Positions 19,551-28,328 of a stretch of 64,000 bases of DNA are shown here, in pieces (position 1 is the first letter of the stretch; each line of letters opens with the position of its first letter). The notes beneath the pieces are model-generated. The model saw nothing but the letters and a program-made list of their open reading frames with translations. It was not told the origin of the DNA and made no database searches. Both the position numbers and the translations under genes were made by a program. Source of the DNA: Gammaproteobacteria bacterium (GTDB lineage: Bacteria; Pseudomonadota; Gammaproteobacteria; Xanthomonadales; SZUA-36); NCBI GenBank assembly GCA_021772915.1, contig JAJFLB010000026.1, positions 1 through 64,000 of the forward strand, in the 5' to 3' direction.

Positions 19551-20568
19551 TCCAAATTTTCCACTTTGTGAGCTGCATCGTCACCTTGATGGCAGTATTC
19601 GCTTGCAAACCATACTTGAACTGGCAGAGCAACATGGTATCGAGCTGCCCGCAAACGACATGGATGGCTTAAAGCCTTACGTGCATATCGATAAGCGGGA
19701 ACCGGGTCTGATGGCATTCATTGCCCGGTTCAGGTATCCAGTTGAAGTGCTGGCCGACGCCGAGGCCTGTCGCCGCGTGGCGTACGAGAACCTGGAAGAT
19801 GCAAAAGCCGAGGGCATTGACTATATCGAGTTACGTTTCAGTCCCTGGTTTATGGCGCAACGGCATGGTCTGGATGCCCAGGAAGTTGTTGAGGCATGTC
19901 TTGACGGCATCCGGGCCGGTGAGCGCGACACTGGTGTGCGGGCCAACGCAATTGGGATATTAAGTCGTAATCTTGGGGTCGAAACCTGTCAAAAGGAGCT
20001 GGACGCGATACTTGCTTGTCGGGAAGGTATGGTCGCGGTAGATCTGGCCGGGGACGAGGCCGGTTTTCCGGCATCGCTATTTGTAAATCACTTCAAGCAG
20101 GTTCGCGACGCAGGTCTGCATGTCACCATCCATGCGGGTGAAGCAGACGGACCGCACAGTGTATGGTCGGCAATCCGTGATCTCGGTGCTGAACGCATTG
20201 GTCATGGCTTCCGCTCCATTGAAGATCCGGTGCTGGTAGAGCACCTGGCAGAGCACGGCATAGGCCTCGAATCCTGTCCGACATCCAATCTCCATATCAG
20301 CGCGGTGGACAGCTACCCGGAACACCCCGCTGGGAGGCTTGCAGAGCAGGGTGTAAAGCTCTGTTTCAACACTGATGATCCTGGCATAAGTAATATTGTT
20401 TTAAGTCATGAATACGAGGTTGCGGCCCCGGCAATCGGGTTGGACCAGGCGCAGATTCGCCAGGCACAATCCAATGGACTGGAGATGGCATTTCTCAGTA
20501 GCGACGACAAAACTGCATTGTGTGAAAATGGGCTAGAGCTCAAACTCTCCAAAATCTGCCCGTTGTAA
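19543..20568 (+). CDS. add: Adenosine deaminase (or adenine deaminase-like)
   Basis: Hydrolyses adenosine to inosine with zinc, for purine salvage. Metal and catalytic motifs are HRHLDGS (His12, His14), VTIHAGEADG, GAERIGHGFR, ESCPTSNLH and FNTDDPG. At 341 residues it is a normal Add length. The ATG overlaps the DUF885 gene. The 3' end overlaps the PhyH gene on the other strand by 36 bases. The ARFRYPVEV segment is a little unlike E. coli Add, so related adenine deaminases (ADE) cannot be fully excluded. Confidence 0.92.
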   Translation: MIDPNFPLCELHRHLDGSIRLQTILELAEQHGIELPANDMDGLKPYVHIDKREPGLMAFIARFRYPVEVLADAEACRRVAYENLEDAKAEGIDYIELRFSPWFMAQRHGLDAQEVVEACLDGIRAGERDTGVRANAIGILSRNLGVETCQKELDAILACREGMVAVDLAGDEAGFPASLFVNHFKQVRDAGLHVTIHAGEADGPHSVWSAIRDLGAERIGHGFRSIEDPVLVEHLAEHGIGLESCPTSNLHISAVDSYPEHPAGRLAEQGVKLCFNTDDPGISNIVLSHEYEVAAPAIGLDQAQIRQAQSNGLEMAFLSSDDKTALCENGLELKLSKICPL

Positions 20569-21384
20569 CCAGTTTCTTTTGGACCAGATGGCCTCCGCTT
20601 CCGCAACGTGTAGCGTCAACGCGTGTCTTGATTTGGGGGAGAGGTTTTGTGAGCTGTAATGCGGCATGTGGTCATGGAAAATCACCACACTGCCGGCTTT
20701 GACTTCCACGGCAAGGGCCTCCTCATCAGAAGGCCATGGCGTCTTGTCCAGATCGGTAAGACGCCCTTCACGTCTGGCCCAATCGACCTGGTAGATCTCA
20801 CGCAAAGGCGAGTGGTGGCCACCCGGTTGTACCCACAGACAACCGTTGTTCCGATTGGCGTCTTCGATGGCCACCCAAATACCCGTGACACCGGGTGACT
20901 CAGAAATCAGGTAGCTGGCATCCTGGTGCCAGCGGACCTCACCGCCAATATGGGGTTGCTTGAATATGTACATGGTTTGCCACAACAATGGCCGCTGATA
21001 ACCAACACCCCGCAATGCTGCAGCAAACAAGGTCTGGCGGCAAAAATCCCTGAACACGGGGTTAAGGTCATGCATCGCATGCCCAATCTTGTTAATGGCC
21101 AACCTTGCTGGCTTGACCAGTTTGCCATCTTCATCCAGTGCATCCTCTTCAAGAAAGCAGTGAACGTTTTGGGCAGACTCAAAAAAATAGTCGTCCCGGC
21201 CCGAATCACGGTCCCGGGTTGAGAAAACGGTGCGATGATTGTCAATATCAAATTTATCAACAATTTGTAAGGCTGCTGATTTGAGGCGCGCGAGTTCGCG
21301 CTCGGCTACCGCGTCTTCCAATACCAGAAAACCCTGGTCCCGGTATTGGTTCTGCTGATCCTTGTTCAGCTGAAATTGTCCCAC
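20533..21384 (-). CDS. Phytanoyl-CoA dioxygenase (PhyH) family protein
   Basis: A 283-residue Fe(II)/2-oxoglutarate oxygenase-type protein. The iron ligands are visible as His-x-Asp in EVRWHQDASYL and a distal His in GSVVIFHDHMPHYSSQNLS, followed by SRHALTLHVA with the Arg that binds 2-oxoglutarate. The substrate is unknown. The frame extends to 21465, inside the ABC permease gene; GTG 21384 was chosen because it gives the typical start (MGQFQLNKDQQNQYRDQGFLVLED... in outline) 4 bases after the permease stop, so it looks like the last gene of the ybbAP-like operon. ATG 21420 is an alternative. Confidence 0.85.
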   Translation of the reverse strand: MGQFQLNKDQQNQYRDQGFLVLEDAVAERELARLKSAALQIVDKFDIDNHRTVFSTRDRDSGRDDYFFESAQNVHCFLEEDALDEDGKLVKPARLAINKIGHAMHDLNPVFRDFCRQTLFAAALRGVGYQRPLLWQTMYIFKQPHIGGEVRWHQDASYLISESPGVTGIWVAIEDANRNNGCLWVQPGGHHSPLREIYQVDWARREGRLTDLDKTPWPSDEEALAVEVKAGSVVIFHDHMPHYSSQNLSPKSRHALTLHVAEAEAIWSKRNWLQRADFGEFEL

Positions 21385-21388
21385 CGTG

Positions 21389-23875
21389 CTAGCTGGCCCT
21401 GAGTACACTGACCGGCGCATGCGTGACCACACGCCAGGTGGCAAGTAAACCGCTGGCACCGACAAATGCCATACCCAAAAACGGTCCAGCCAGCCACAGC
21501 GTGGGGTTGAAGTGATACTGCAGCTCGTAAACGTTTACACCAAGGTGCCAGGCAGCGAGGCTTGCGCCCGTGGCTGCCAGCAGCCCGGCGAGTAATCCGA
21601 TAGCGGCAAACTCGACGGCAACACCGGACAATACCCTGCTGCGGGATGCTCCAAGCGTGCGCAGGATCGCACTTTCAAACTGGCGCTCATCACGACTGGA
21701 TTGCACGGCAGCCCATAACACGGCCAGCCCGGCAAGCAGGGTAAAAAGAAAAACCGCCTGTACCGCCAGTGATGCTTTGTCCATGACGTCGCGGACCTGT
21801 GCCAGTGAGGCATCAAGGTCAATGACGGTCACACTCGGGAACTCACGCATCAGTGTCAGGATTTTTTTAGAATCTTTGTCTTGCGCAAATAATGCCGTTA
21901 TGTAACTGGCCGGGTACCCCTTGAGCGCAGCCGGGGACAAAACCATGAAAAAATTGGGTCTGAAGGTGTCCCACTCCACGGTTCTGAAACTGCTGATAGT
22001 TGCCTCAACCGGTTCACCGGCAATATCAAAAGTGAGTACGTCGCCCATTTTGACACCCAGTTCCCGACCAAAATCGACCTCTACCGAAACCTCATGTCTT
22101 GCAGTTCCGGCTGGCCACCATACCCCTTCGGTTATTTGATTACCGATCTGTACTTGATCGCCAAAACTAAGATTCGACTCACGCTTCGCCCAGCGTTCAC
22201 CCTGTGGGTCTTCGAAGCTGATCTGGCCGACGTCCTGCCCGTTGATTGCAGTCATTCTCGCCCGTACCAACGGCACAAAAAGTGGCACTTCCATATTTTG
22301 TGATGCGAGGAATTGTGCCATCGGTGCAACTTCGTGCGGCTGGATGTTGATGAGGAACTGGTTAGGTGCATCGGCAGGAAGGCTGCTGCGCCAGTTATCC
22401 ATCAGGTCATTTCTGACCAGGGTCAGAAGCATCAGGACCATCAGCCCAAGACCAAATGCAACGACCTGGACGATGCTCTCACGGCCACGTCGATTCAGAT
22501 TCGCAAGCCCATATCGCCAGGCTACCCCCGCGACGCCACGAAACCGGCCTGTGGCCTTAACCAGTACCCATCCCACCAGGCCAAGCACTGTAAAGGTTCC
22601 CGCAGCACCCACGACGATGCCTAACATCAGGCCCACATCACGCACCAGCCATTGCAGCAGGGCGAGTACGGCAAGTATCCCCGCCAGGTAGCTGATCCCA
22701 TACCGCAAGGGTGGTGGGTCGACATCCTGTCGAAGTACCCTCAAGACCGGGGTCTTACCCATTTGGACAAGATCCGGCAGGGCAAACCCACACAGTATAA
22801 ACAAGGCCGTAACCAGCCCAAGTAAGATCGGTGAAGCGCCGGGTGGTGGTAACTCCTGTGCAATGAGATCACGTGCGACCCACGCCAGGGCTTCCTGTGA
22901 GAGATATCCCAGTACACAACCTACTGCCGCACCCATCAGGGTTAGCATCACCAATTGCATAAGATTCAGTTTGAGAATCATTGCCTGCTGCGAACCCAGG
23001 CACTTCAGCAAGGCAATGCGATCGCGGTGGCGGATGGCATAACGTCTGGCCGCCATGGCAACAGCAATGGCAGCCAGCAGCACACTGATCAATGACGCCA
23101 GGTTCAAAAACTTACCGGAGCGATCCATGGCGGAACGGATTTGCGGGCTCGTATTCTCGATATCTCTCAATTGTTCGCCGTCAGCCAGTAGCTTTTCAAG
23201 CTCCGGCTTAAAGTCGGTAACCACGGACCTGGGACCGGCAAACAGCAGGCGATAACTGACCCGGCTGCCGGGTTGAATCAGGGCAGTGTCTGCAAGGTCA
23301 GCGATGTTGATCAATAGCGTTGGGGCAAGATCAACGAACCGCCAACCCTGGTCGGGTCGGTAGTCCAGCACCTGGGTGATTTTGAAACTGGCATTGCCAA
23401 CAGTGATCGTGGCCCCGCTATCGACCCCAAGCCTGGCCAGCAGACGGGTCGTGGCCCAGGCCTCGCCCCTGCTGGGAATGTTTTCGGTCTTGACCGCAGG
23501 TGCCAGCAGTTTTGGTGATACCTTGAGTGTTCCCCGCAGTGGGTACTCACCGGTGACGGCCCGTAACGCTGACAGCGTGTTGTTGCCGTCGGCAAATACC
23601 ACACTGGGCATGGTGATCATGGAAGCGGTTTGCAGGCCTGCCTGTTCAGCCATTTCTGTATAGCGGGTGGGTAACTCCTGACTGGAACCAAGTCGTAAGT
23701 CTGCTGCAAGTGATTCGGCCGCACGCAGTTCCACCGCGTGCCCGACGCGGTCGGTGAGGAATGCAACCGCCGTCAAGGACGTAACTGCAATGACCAGGGC
23801 AATGCTCAGCACCAGTATCTCACCGGATTTCCAGTCTCTGGCGAGCAGACGCCAGGCCAGGACACTAGTCCGCAT
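21389..23875 (-). CDS. ybbP: FtsX-like ABC transporter permease (YbbP family)
   Basis: An 828-residue permease with one N-terminal helix, a large periplasmic region, two clusters of FtsX-type membrane helices and a last helix group near the C-terminus. RYAIRHRDRIALLKCLGSQ and RQFESAILRTLGASRSRVL are the duplicated cytoplasmic segments that contact the ATPase in this family. E. coli YbbP has the same architecture. The start overlaps the ATPase gene by 11 bases. It likely works in mechanotransmission or lipid/lipoprotein handling rather than import, but its substrate is not known. Confidence 0.92.
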   Translation of the reverse strand: MRTSVLAWRLLARDWKSGEILVLSIALVIAVTSLTAVAFLTDRVGHAVELRAAESLAADLRLGSSQELPTRYTEMAEQAGLQTASMITMPSVVFADGNNTLSALRAVTGEYPLRGTLKVSPKLLAPAVKTENIPSRGEAWATTRLLARLGVDSGATITVGNASFKITQVLDYRPDQGWRFVDLAPTLLINIADLADTALIQPGSRVSYRLLFAGPRSVVTDFKPELEKLLADGEQLRDIENTSPQIRSAMDRSGKFLNLASLISVLLAAIAVAMAARRYAIRHRDRIALLKCLGSQQAMILKLNLMQLVMLTLMGAAVGCVLGYLSQEALAWVARDLIAQELPPPGASPILLGLVTALFILCGFALPDLVQMGKTPVLRVLRQDVDPPPLRYGISYLAGILAVLALLQWLVRDVGLMLGIVVGAAGTFTVLGLVGWVLVKATGRFRGVAGVAWRYGLANLNRRGRESIVQVVAFGLGLMVLMLLTLVRNDLMDNWRSSLPADAPNQFLINIQPHEVAPMAQFLASQNMEVPLFVPLVRARMTAINGQDVGQISFEDPQGERWAKRESNLSFGDQVQIGNQITEGVWWPAGTARHEVSVEVDFGRELGVKMGDVLTFDIAGEPVEATISSFRTVEWDTFRPNFFMVLSPAALKGYPASYITALFAQDKDSKKILTLMREFPSVTVIDLDASLAQVRDVMDKASLAVQAVFLFTLLAGLAVLWAAVQSSRDERQFESAILRTLGASRSRVLSGVAVEFAAIGLLAGLLAATGASLAAWHLGVNVYELQYHFNPTLWLAGPFLGMAFVGASGLLATWRVVTHAPVSVLRAS

Positions 23876-24578
23876 GTTGCACCTTCGTGGTCAAAATTTG
23901 ACCGGCATCCATTTGAATAATGCAATCACAGCGTTTGGCAAGCCCCAGGTCATGACTGACCAGCACCAGCGTGGTGCCGTACTCGCGGTTCATACGAAAC
24001 AGTATGTCGATCACGGACTCGCCTGTTTGCTGGTCCAAATTTCCGGTGGGCTCGTCGGCAAACAAGACTGTTGGCTGGATAACATAGGCACGGGCAATGG
24101 CGACCCGCTGCTTTTCACCACCGGATAGCTGACGCGGATAGTGGCCGGCACGTTCACCCAGGCCGACATTCTCCAAAGCTTGCATGGCGGTTCGCCGCGG
24201 TTGGGCATGGTTCGCCAGCTCCAATGGCAACATGACATTTTCCAGTGCGGTCAAGGATGGGATCAGGTGAAAAGACTGGAATACAAAGCCCACTTCATTG
24301 GCACGCAGCGCAGCCCGGCCGTCTTCGTCCAGTGCCGTCAGTTCATTCCCACCCAGCCAGACCTTGCCGGTGGTGGGCAGATCCAGACCGGCCAATAGAC
24401 CGAGTAAGGTAGACTTTCCGGCACCGGACGGCCCGGTGATGGCAATCCGCTCACCAACGCTGACTTGCAGGCTGACCTGGTCTAATATGGTCAACATGCC
24501 CTCGGGGCTGGTAACTGTTTTACTGAGATTTTCTGCTTTGAGTGCAAGGGTCTCTGACACTGTTTGTGGGGTATTCAT
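23865..24578 (-). CDS. ybbA: ABC transporter ATP-binding protein (YbbA family)
   Basis: A 237-residue LolD/MacB-type ATPase. Walker A is GPSGAGKST, the Q-loop is in VGFVFQSFHLIP, the signature is QLSGGEKQRVAIARA, Walker B is VLFADEPTGNLD and the H-loop is LVSHD. It is the partner of the adjacent permease. ATG 24578 (MNTPQTVSETLA) was chosen; upstream in-frame ATGs would overlap tesA. Even so its start codon overlaps that of tesA on the other strand. A GTG at 24560 is an alternative. Confidence 0.94.
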   Translation of the reverse strand: MNTPQTVSETLALKAENLSKTVTSPEGMLTILDQVSLQVSVGERIAITGPSGAGKSTLLGLLAGLDLPTTGKVWLGGNELTALDEDGRAALRANEVGFVFQSFHLIPSLTALENVMLPLELANHAQPRRTAMQALENVGLGERAGHYPRQLSGGEKQRVAIARAYVIQPTVLFADEPTGNLDQQTGESVIDILFRMNREYGTTLVLVSHDLGLAKRCDCIIQMDAGQILTTKVQHAD

Positions 24579-25197
24579 GGGAGTTATTTTAGCCTTTTTC
24601 TTGTCTTTTGCAGGATTGATGCCAGTCATTGTATTGGCCTCCGAGCCACCTGTCATACTGGTGCTGGGTGACAGCCTCAGTGCGGGTTTTGGTATGGACC
24701 GTGAACAGTCGTGGGTTGCCCTGCTGGAAACCCGTTTGCAAGCTGGTGGTCATGTTTATCGTATTCTTAATTCCAGTATTAGCGGAGACACCACCCAGGG
24801 CGGGGTCGCACGCCTGCCGCGTTTGTTACAGCGCTATCAGCCGGTATTTGTAATCGTAGAACTCGGTGGCAATGACGGTTTACGAGGGCTCGACCTGAGC
24901 GTTACCCGTGAAAATCTGACCCGTATTATCCAGCAAAGCCAGGCAAGCGGGTCCCAGGTTCTGCTTGCTGGAATTAAATTGCCGCCAAACTACGGTGAAG
25001 TTTACACCCAAAAGTTCGAATCCATATATACAGATCTTGCCCGTGAATTTGAAGTTTTGCTTGTGCCATTCTTCATGCAAGGTGTTATTTTTACACCCGG
25101 GCTGATGCAAGCCGATGGCATCCACCCGAATGCCGATGGGCAACCTGTGTTACTTGATAATATCTGGACCGTATTGGCGCCCGCCTTGGACCACTGA
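24577..25197 (+). CDS. tesA: Periplasmic lysophospholipase/thioesterase/protease I
   Basis: A 206-residue SGNH hydrolase. After an N-terminal hydrophobic export signal come the four family blocks: LVLGDSLSAGFGM (nucleophile Ser), ISGDTTQGG, VELGGNDGLRG (oxyanion Asn) and ADGIHPNADGQP (catalytic Asp-x-x-His). The match to E. coli TesA is good along the length, and the divergent ybbAP neighbour is the same as in E. coli. The start is at ATG 24577, with GGGG 7 bases upstream; ATG 24619 is possible but would shorten the signal peptide too much. Confidence 0.93.
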   Translation: MGVILAFFLSFAGLMPVIVLASEPPVILVLGDSLSAGFGMDREQSWVALLETRLQAGGHVYRILNSSISGDTTQGGVARLPRLLQRYQPVFVIVELGGNDGLRGLDLSVTRENLTRIIQQSQASGSQVLLAGIKLPPNYGEVYTQKFESIYTDLAREFEVLLVPFFMQGVIFTPGLMQADGIHPNADGQPVLLDNIWTVLAPALDH

Positions 25198-25207
25198 GCT
25201 GAACCAC

Positions 25208-26116
25208 GTGCTGAATCCCGTTTTCAACGCCATCAAGGGCACTGGTTCACTGCTGGTTGTGATTGTCAATACCATTGCAATGACCTCAGCGATTCTCGTA
25301 CTGGCGGTGCTCAAACTGATTTCACCGCCAGGTGCGATAAAAAACACGGTCAATCACTGGTTATCCGCACTGGGAGAATTATGGGTATCTGTCAACAAGA
25401 CCCTGGTGTGGTTTTATCGCGATATGGAATGGGACATTCATTTGCCCGATGGACTGAATCGCAAGGGTCGTTACCTGGTATTTTGTAATCACAACTCCTG
25501 GGTGGATATCATTGTCCTGCAACACGTCCTCAACCGACGCGCGCCATTCATGCGCTTCCTGCTGAAGCACGAACTGATCTGGGTGCCTTTTTTAGGTTTT
25601 GCCTGGTGGGCACTGGATATGGCGTTTTTGCGTCGTTACAGCGCTCAAGAGTTACTCAAAGACCCATCTTTACGTGGCAAGGATCTGGAAAATGCCGCGC
25701 GCGCCTGTGAGAAACTCAAGCAGATTCCTGTGTCCATGATGACCTTCCCTGAGGGTACGCGCTTTACCAGGGCTAAACAGGAGCAACAGAAGTCGCCCTA
25801 CAAACACCTTCTCAGACCCCGCTACGGTGGTATAGGCCAGGTCCTGTACTCATTTGACGGGGCCCTCGAAAACCTGATCGATGTCACCATCGTGTACCCG
25901 GATGGAACACCGACTCTCTGGCAATTCGCTTCTGGCCAGGTGCGCAAAATTTCGGTGTTTGTGCAAATACGCTCAATTGCTACTGATCTACATGGTAAGG
26001 ATTTTCGTGCTGATGCCGTCGCCAGGAGCAAGTTAAAAACCTGGTTGAATGATTTATGGGTGAATAAGGACCGCATGCTTACAAGCAGATTCTCAGATAG
26101 TCAGCATACTAAATAG
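25208..26116 (+). CDS. PlsC-like acyltransferase (YihG/LPLAT type)
   Basis: A 302-residue membrane acyltransferase. An N-terminal hydrophobic segment (about 14-40) precedes the acyltransferase domain with the HX4D motif NHNSWVDI and the glycerol-phosphate site FPEGTRFT. The long spacing and C-terminal DVTIVYPDG resemble E. coli YihG/YihG-like lysophospholipid acyltransferases rather than the short PlsC. GTG 25208, 10 bases after tesA, was chosen; the upstream frame overlaps tesA. It could remodel phospholipids together with the TesA lysophospholipase. Confidence 0.85.
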   Translation: MLNPVFNAIKGTGSLLVVIVNTIAMTSAILVLAVLKLISPPGAIKNTVNHWLSALGELWVSVNKTLVWFYRDMEWDIHLPDGLNRKGRYLVFCNHNSWVDIIVLQHVLNRRAPFMRFLLKHELIWVPFLGFAWWALDMAFLRRYSAQELLKDPSLRGKDLENAARACEKLKQIPVSMMTFPEGTRFTRAKQEQQKSPYKHLLRPRYGGIGQVLYSFDGALENLIDVTIVYPDGTPTLWQFASGQVRKISVFVQIRSIATDLHGKDFRADAVARSKLKTWLNDLWVNKDRMLTSRFSDSQHTK

Positions 26117-26220
26117 TAAAAATGACCTTGCCCATAACTCGGTGGTGGCTGGGTTTACGCCTGGTAGTCATTCCTATGTGCGGATCACGCAACCCAGACA
26201 ACGTCAGGAGTATTACCGAG

Positions 26221-26298
26221 CGTAGGACTGACGACATCGTCGTCGGGAATCGGGTTTTGCGACAACCGTTCCCGACCAGCAAGCGGGTCGGTCCTACG
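26221..26298. repeat. Inverted pair of REP-like units (BIME-like)
   Basis: Two 28-29 nt units face each other: 26222-26249 on + and 26269-26297 on -. Each begins GTAGGACYGAC, has a short hairpin and ends GTCGGGAA. The outer ends pair as a 12-bp inverted repeat with one mismatch. The same unit recurs at 43033-43061 and 43856-43884. The layout is that of bacterial REP/BIME elements. The remaining bases between 26117 and 26220 show nothing else. Confidence 0.75.
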
Positions 26299-26336
26299 GG
26301 TCCCGTTTGAAATTTGAGACGACAATACAACGGGTT

Positions 26337-26430
26337 AACAAAAAACAGGCGGCCCGAAGGCCGCCTGTGTAACCCCGTACGCAATTAACCCTGCGTCACA
26401 GAAGAAGGGGGGGACTGTGCTAGGGTTACA
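26337..26430 (-). ncRNA. Candidate small RNA with C-rich hairpin loop
   Basis: Read on the - strand from about 26430. A first hairpin pairs UAACCCU with AGGGUUA and CACAG with CUGUG around a 13-nt loop, UCCCCCCCUUCUU. A second 10-bp hairpin with a UUCG loop and a U-tract is the terminator (26345-26368). A promoter stands at the right place upstream (26437-26464). The 5' UGUAACCC can instead pair with GGGUUACA just before the terminator, so two folds compete. There is no ORF. It lies 93 bases downstream of the ferredoxin-NADP reductase gene on the same strand and could also be part of its 3' UTR. The family is not one I recognise. Confidence 0.55.
26338..26368 (-). terminator. Strong intrinsic terminator with UUCG loop
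   Basis: ACAGGCGGCC (26345-26354) pairs perfectly with GGCCGCCTGT (26359-26368). On the - strand the loop is UUCG and the stem runs into UUUUUGUU. It ends the candidate small RNA and any read-through from the reductase gene. Confidence 0.9.
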
Positions 26431-26436
26431 GTGCTT

Positions 26437-26464
26437 AGGATAAGGGAAAAACGATTTTTTTCAA
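26437..26464 (-). promoter_or_regulatory. Promoter of the candidate small RNA
   Basis: On the - strand, TTGAAA (26464-26459) and TATCCT (26442-26437) are 16 bases apart, 5 and 4 matches to the sigma70 hexamers. It lies 60 bases beyond the reductase stop codon, where an mRNA promoter would have no gene to serve. Confidence 0.55.
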
Positions 26465-26523
26465 GGCTTTTTTGGAAAAATATCGAAATACTCTGATATT
26501 AAACACATAAGCACATCTATTGG

Positions 26524-27552
26524 TTAACTTTTTTTAATACCCAGTCGTTGCTGCATGATTGGACTGGTGGTGGTGTATTGCAAAAATACTTTCTTGTCAG
26601 GATTAAGGTGTTTTTGCACCCCAAATGCTGCCAGTGCGGCTTCGTGAAAACCGCTTAATATGAGTTTTTTCTTCCCCGGGTAGGTGTTGATATCACCGAC
26701 CGCAAATATGCCGGGCTCATCGGTCTGAAATTGCTCTGTATCAACCCGAATCTGGCGTTTCTCTATTTCAAGACCCCAGTCGGCAAGTGGTCCCAAGTTG
26801 GGTGACAGTCCCCAAAACACATAAACCTGCTGTGCATCGATTTCACTTAGGTCACCATTGGCATCCGCTACGGCCAGACCACGAAACCTGCCATCGTCCG
26901 ACAATACTTCACGCACCATGCCGTGAAATTCACGCAGTGCACCGGATTTTACCAATTGCTTCATTTTCTTGACCGAAGCTGGTTGAGCACGGTAGTCGAC
27001 CCGACGGTGAATCAGCACCAAACTGTTAACTTTATCGTGTAGCTCCAGTGTCCAGTCCAATGCTGAATCACCACCACCCAGAATAATAATGTCCTTGCCG
27101 GTCACTTCCTCCGGCCGGGTAATGCGGTAGTGTATGTTCTTGTCAACAAAGTCCGCCGCTCCGGGGGCACGCAAACTGCGTGGCTCGAATGCACCGAGCC
27201 CGGCAGCGATAATCACGGTTGCGGTGTCGAACTTGACGCCGGCGGAAGTCGTAAGTGCAAAACGGCCATCGGCCTTACGCTCTAGTTGCGTAACGGACTG
27301 GCCCAGGTGAAACTGGGGTTCAAATGGTTTTACCTGCTCCATCAGACGGTCAACAAGCTCCTGCGCGCCGATTACGGGATAGGCGGGAATGTCGTAAATT
27401 GGCTTTTCCGGATACAGCTCTCCGCATTGGCCACCCACATGGGCAAGAGAGTCCACGACATGTGCGCGGATATCCAGCAGACCAAGTTCAAAAATCTGGA
27501 ATAAACCGGACGGGCCGGCACCAATAATGACTACATCTGTGCTGATGGACAT
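26524..27552 (-). CDS. Ferredoxin/flavodoxin-NADP+ reductase, thioredoxin-reductase-like type
   Basis: A 342-residue flavoprotein. FAD-binding GAGPSGLFQIFELG lies at the N-terminus, followed by GGQCGELYPEKPIYDIPAYP, which lacks the redox-active CxxC of thioredoxin reductases. The NADP-binding motif is GGGDSALDW and the C-terminal FAD motif is FAVGDINTYPGKKKLI. This set is diagnostic of type-2 ferredoxin-NADP reductases. It would pass electrons between NADPH and ferredoxin or flavodoxin. Divergent from ung. Confidence 0.92.
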   Translation of the reverse strand: MSISTDVVIIGAGPSGLFQIFELGLLDIRAHVVDSLAHVGGQCGELYPEKPIYDIPAYPVIGAQELVDRLMEQVKPFEPQFHLGQSVTQLERKADGRFALTTSAGVKFDTATVIIAAGLGAFEPRSLRAPGAADFVDKNIHYRITRPEEVTGKDIIILGGGDSALDWTLELHDKVNSLVLIHRRVDYRAQPASVKKMKQLVKSGALREFHGMVREVLSDDGRFRGLAVADANGDLSEIDAQQVYVFWGLSPNLGPLADWGLEIEKRQIRVDTEQFQTDEPGIFAVGDINTYPGKKKLILSGFHEAALAAFGVQKHLNPDKKVFLQYTTTSPIMQQRLGIKKS

Positions 27553-27635
27553 GGGCGTTCTCGCAAAGGATTATGAATGTCGTCGCGGCTTCTGTGCGAA
27601 GTGTATAAAATTACGCAATGGGGTGAAACAATTTT

Positions 27636-28328
27636 ATGCCTGAATCACGCAAAATTGTGTTGAATGAGACCTGGCTCAGAAGGCTGGAGGATCAATTTCA
27701 GCAGGAATACATGCATAACTTACGTGAGTTTCTTCTAACCAGGAAACATCACCGTGTACGTATATATCCAAGGGGTGCCGATATTTTTAATGCACTCAAT
27801 TCAACTCCGTTCGAAAAAGTGCGTGTGGTTATTCTTGGCCAGGACCCCTACCATGGTCCGGGGCAGGCACATGGATTGTGTTTCTCAGTGTTGCCGGATG
27901 TGCAGATCCCCCCTTCGTTGGCCAATATCTACCGGGAAATACACTCTGACCTCGGTATCACCCCTCCCGGGCACGGCTACCTGCAGTCCTGGGCAGAGCA
28001 GGGCGTGTTACTGCTCAATTCGGTGCTGACCGTCGAGCAGGGACAGGCCGGATCCCATCAGGGCAAAGGCTGGGAAAAATTTACTGATGCGGTCGTGCAG
28101 ATGCTTAGTGATGCCAGGGAAGGACTCGTCTTCATGCTGTGGGGAAGTTACGCGACGAAGAAGGGCGCAGCCATAGATCGTGGCAAACACCTTGTGTTGA
28201 AAGCACCGCACCCCTCGCCATTATCCGCCCATCGCGGGTTTCTGGGCTGTCGGCACTTTTCCAAAGCCAATGAATATTTGCATAAGTCCCGGCAGGAACC
28301 CATTGACTGGTCGGTACCAGACCATTAA
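27636..28328 (+). CDS. ung: Uracil-DNA glycosylase, family 1
   Basis: Removes uracil from DNA at the start of base excision repair. The 230-residue enzyme has the water-activating loop [18 protein letters not shown], the uracil-recognition [13 protein letters not shown], and the DNA-intercalating [24 protein letters not shown] at 27602-27607 could be its -10. The stop overlaps the GFA gene on the other strand by 4 bases. Confidence 0.97.
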   Translation: MPESRKIVLNETWLRRLEDQFQQEYMHNLREFLLTRKHHRVRIYPRGADIFNALNSTPFEKVRVVILGQDPYHGPGQAHGLCFSVLPDVQIPPSLANIYREIHSDLGITPPGHGYLQSWAEQGVLLLNSVLTVEQGQAGSHQGKGWEKFTDAVVQMLSDAREGLVFMLWGSYATKKGAAIDRGKHLVLKAPHPSPLSAHRGFLGCRHFSKANEYLHKSRQEPIDWSVPDH

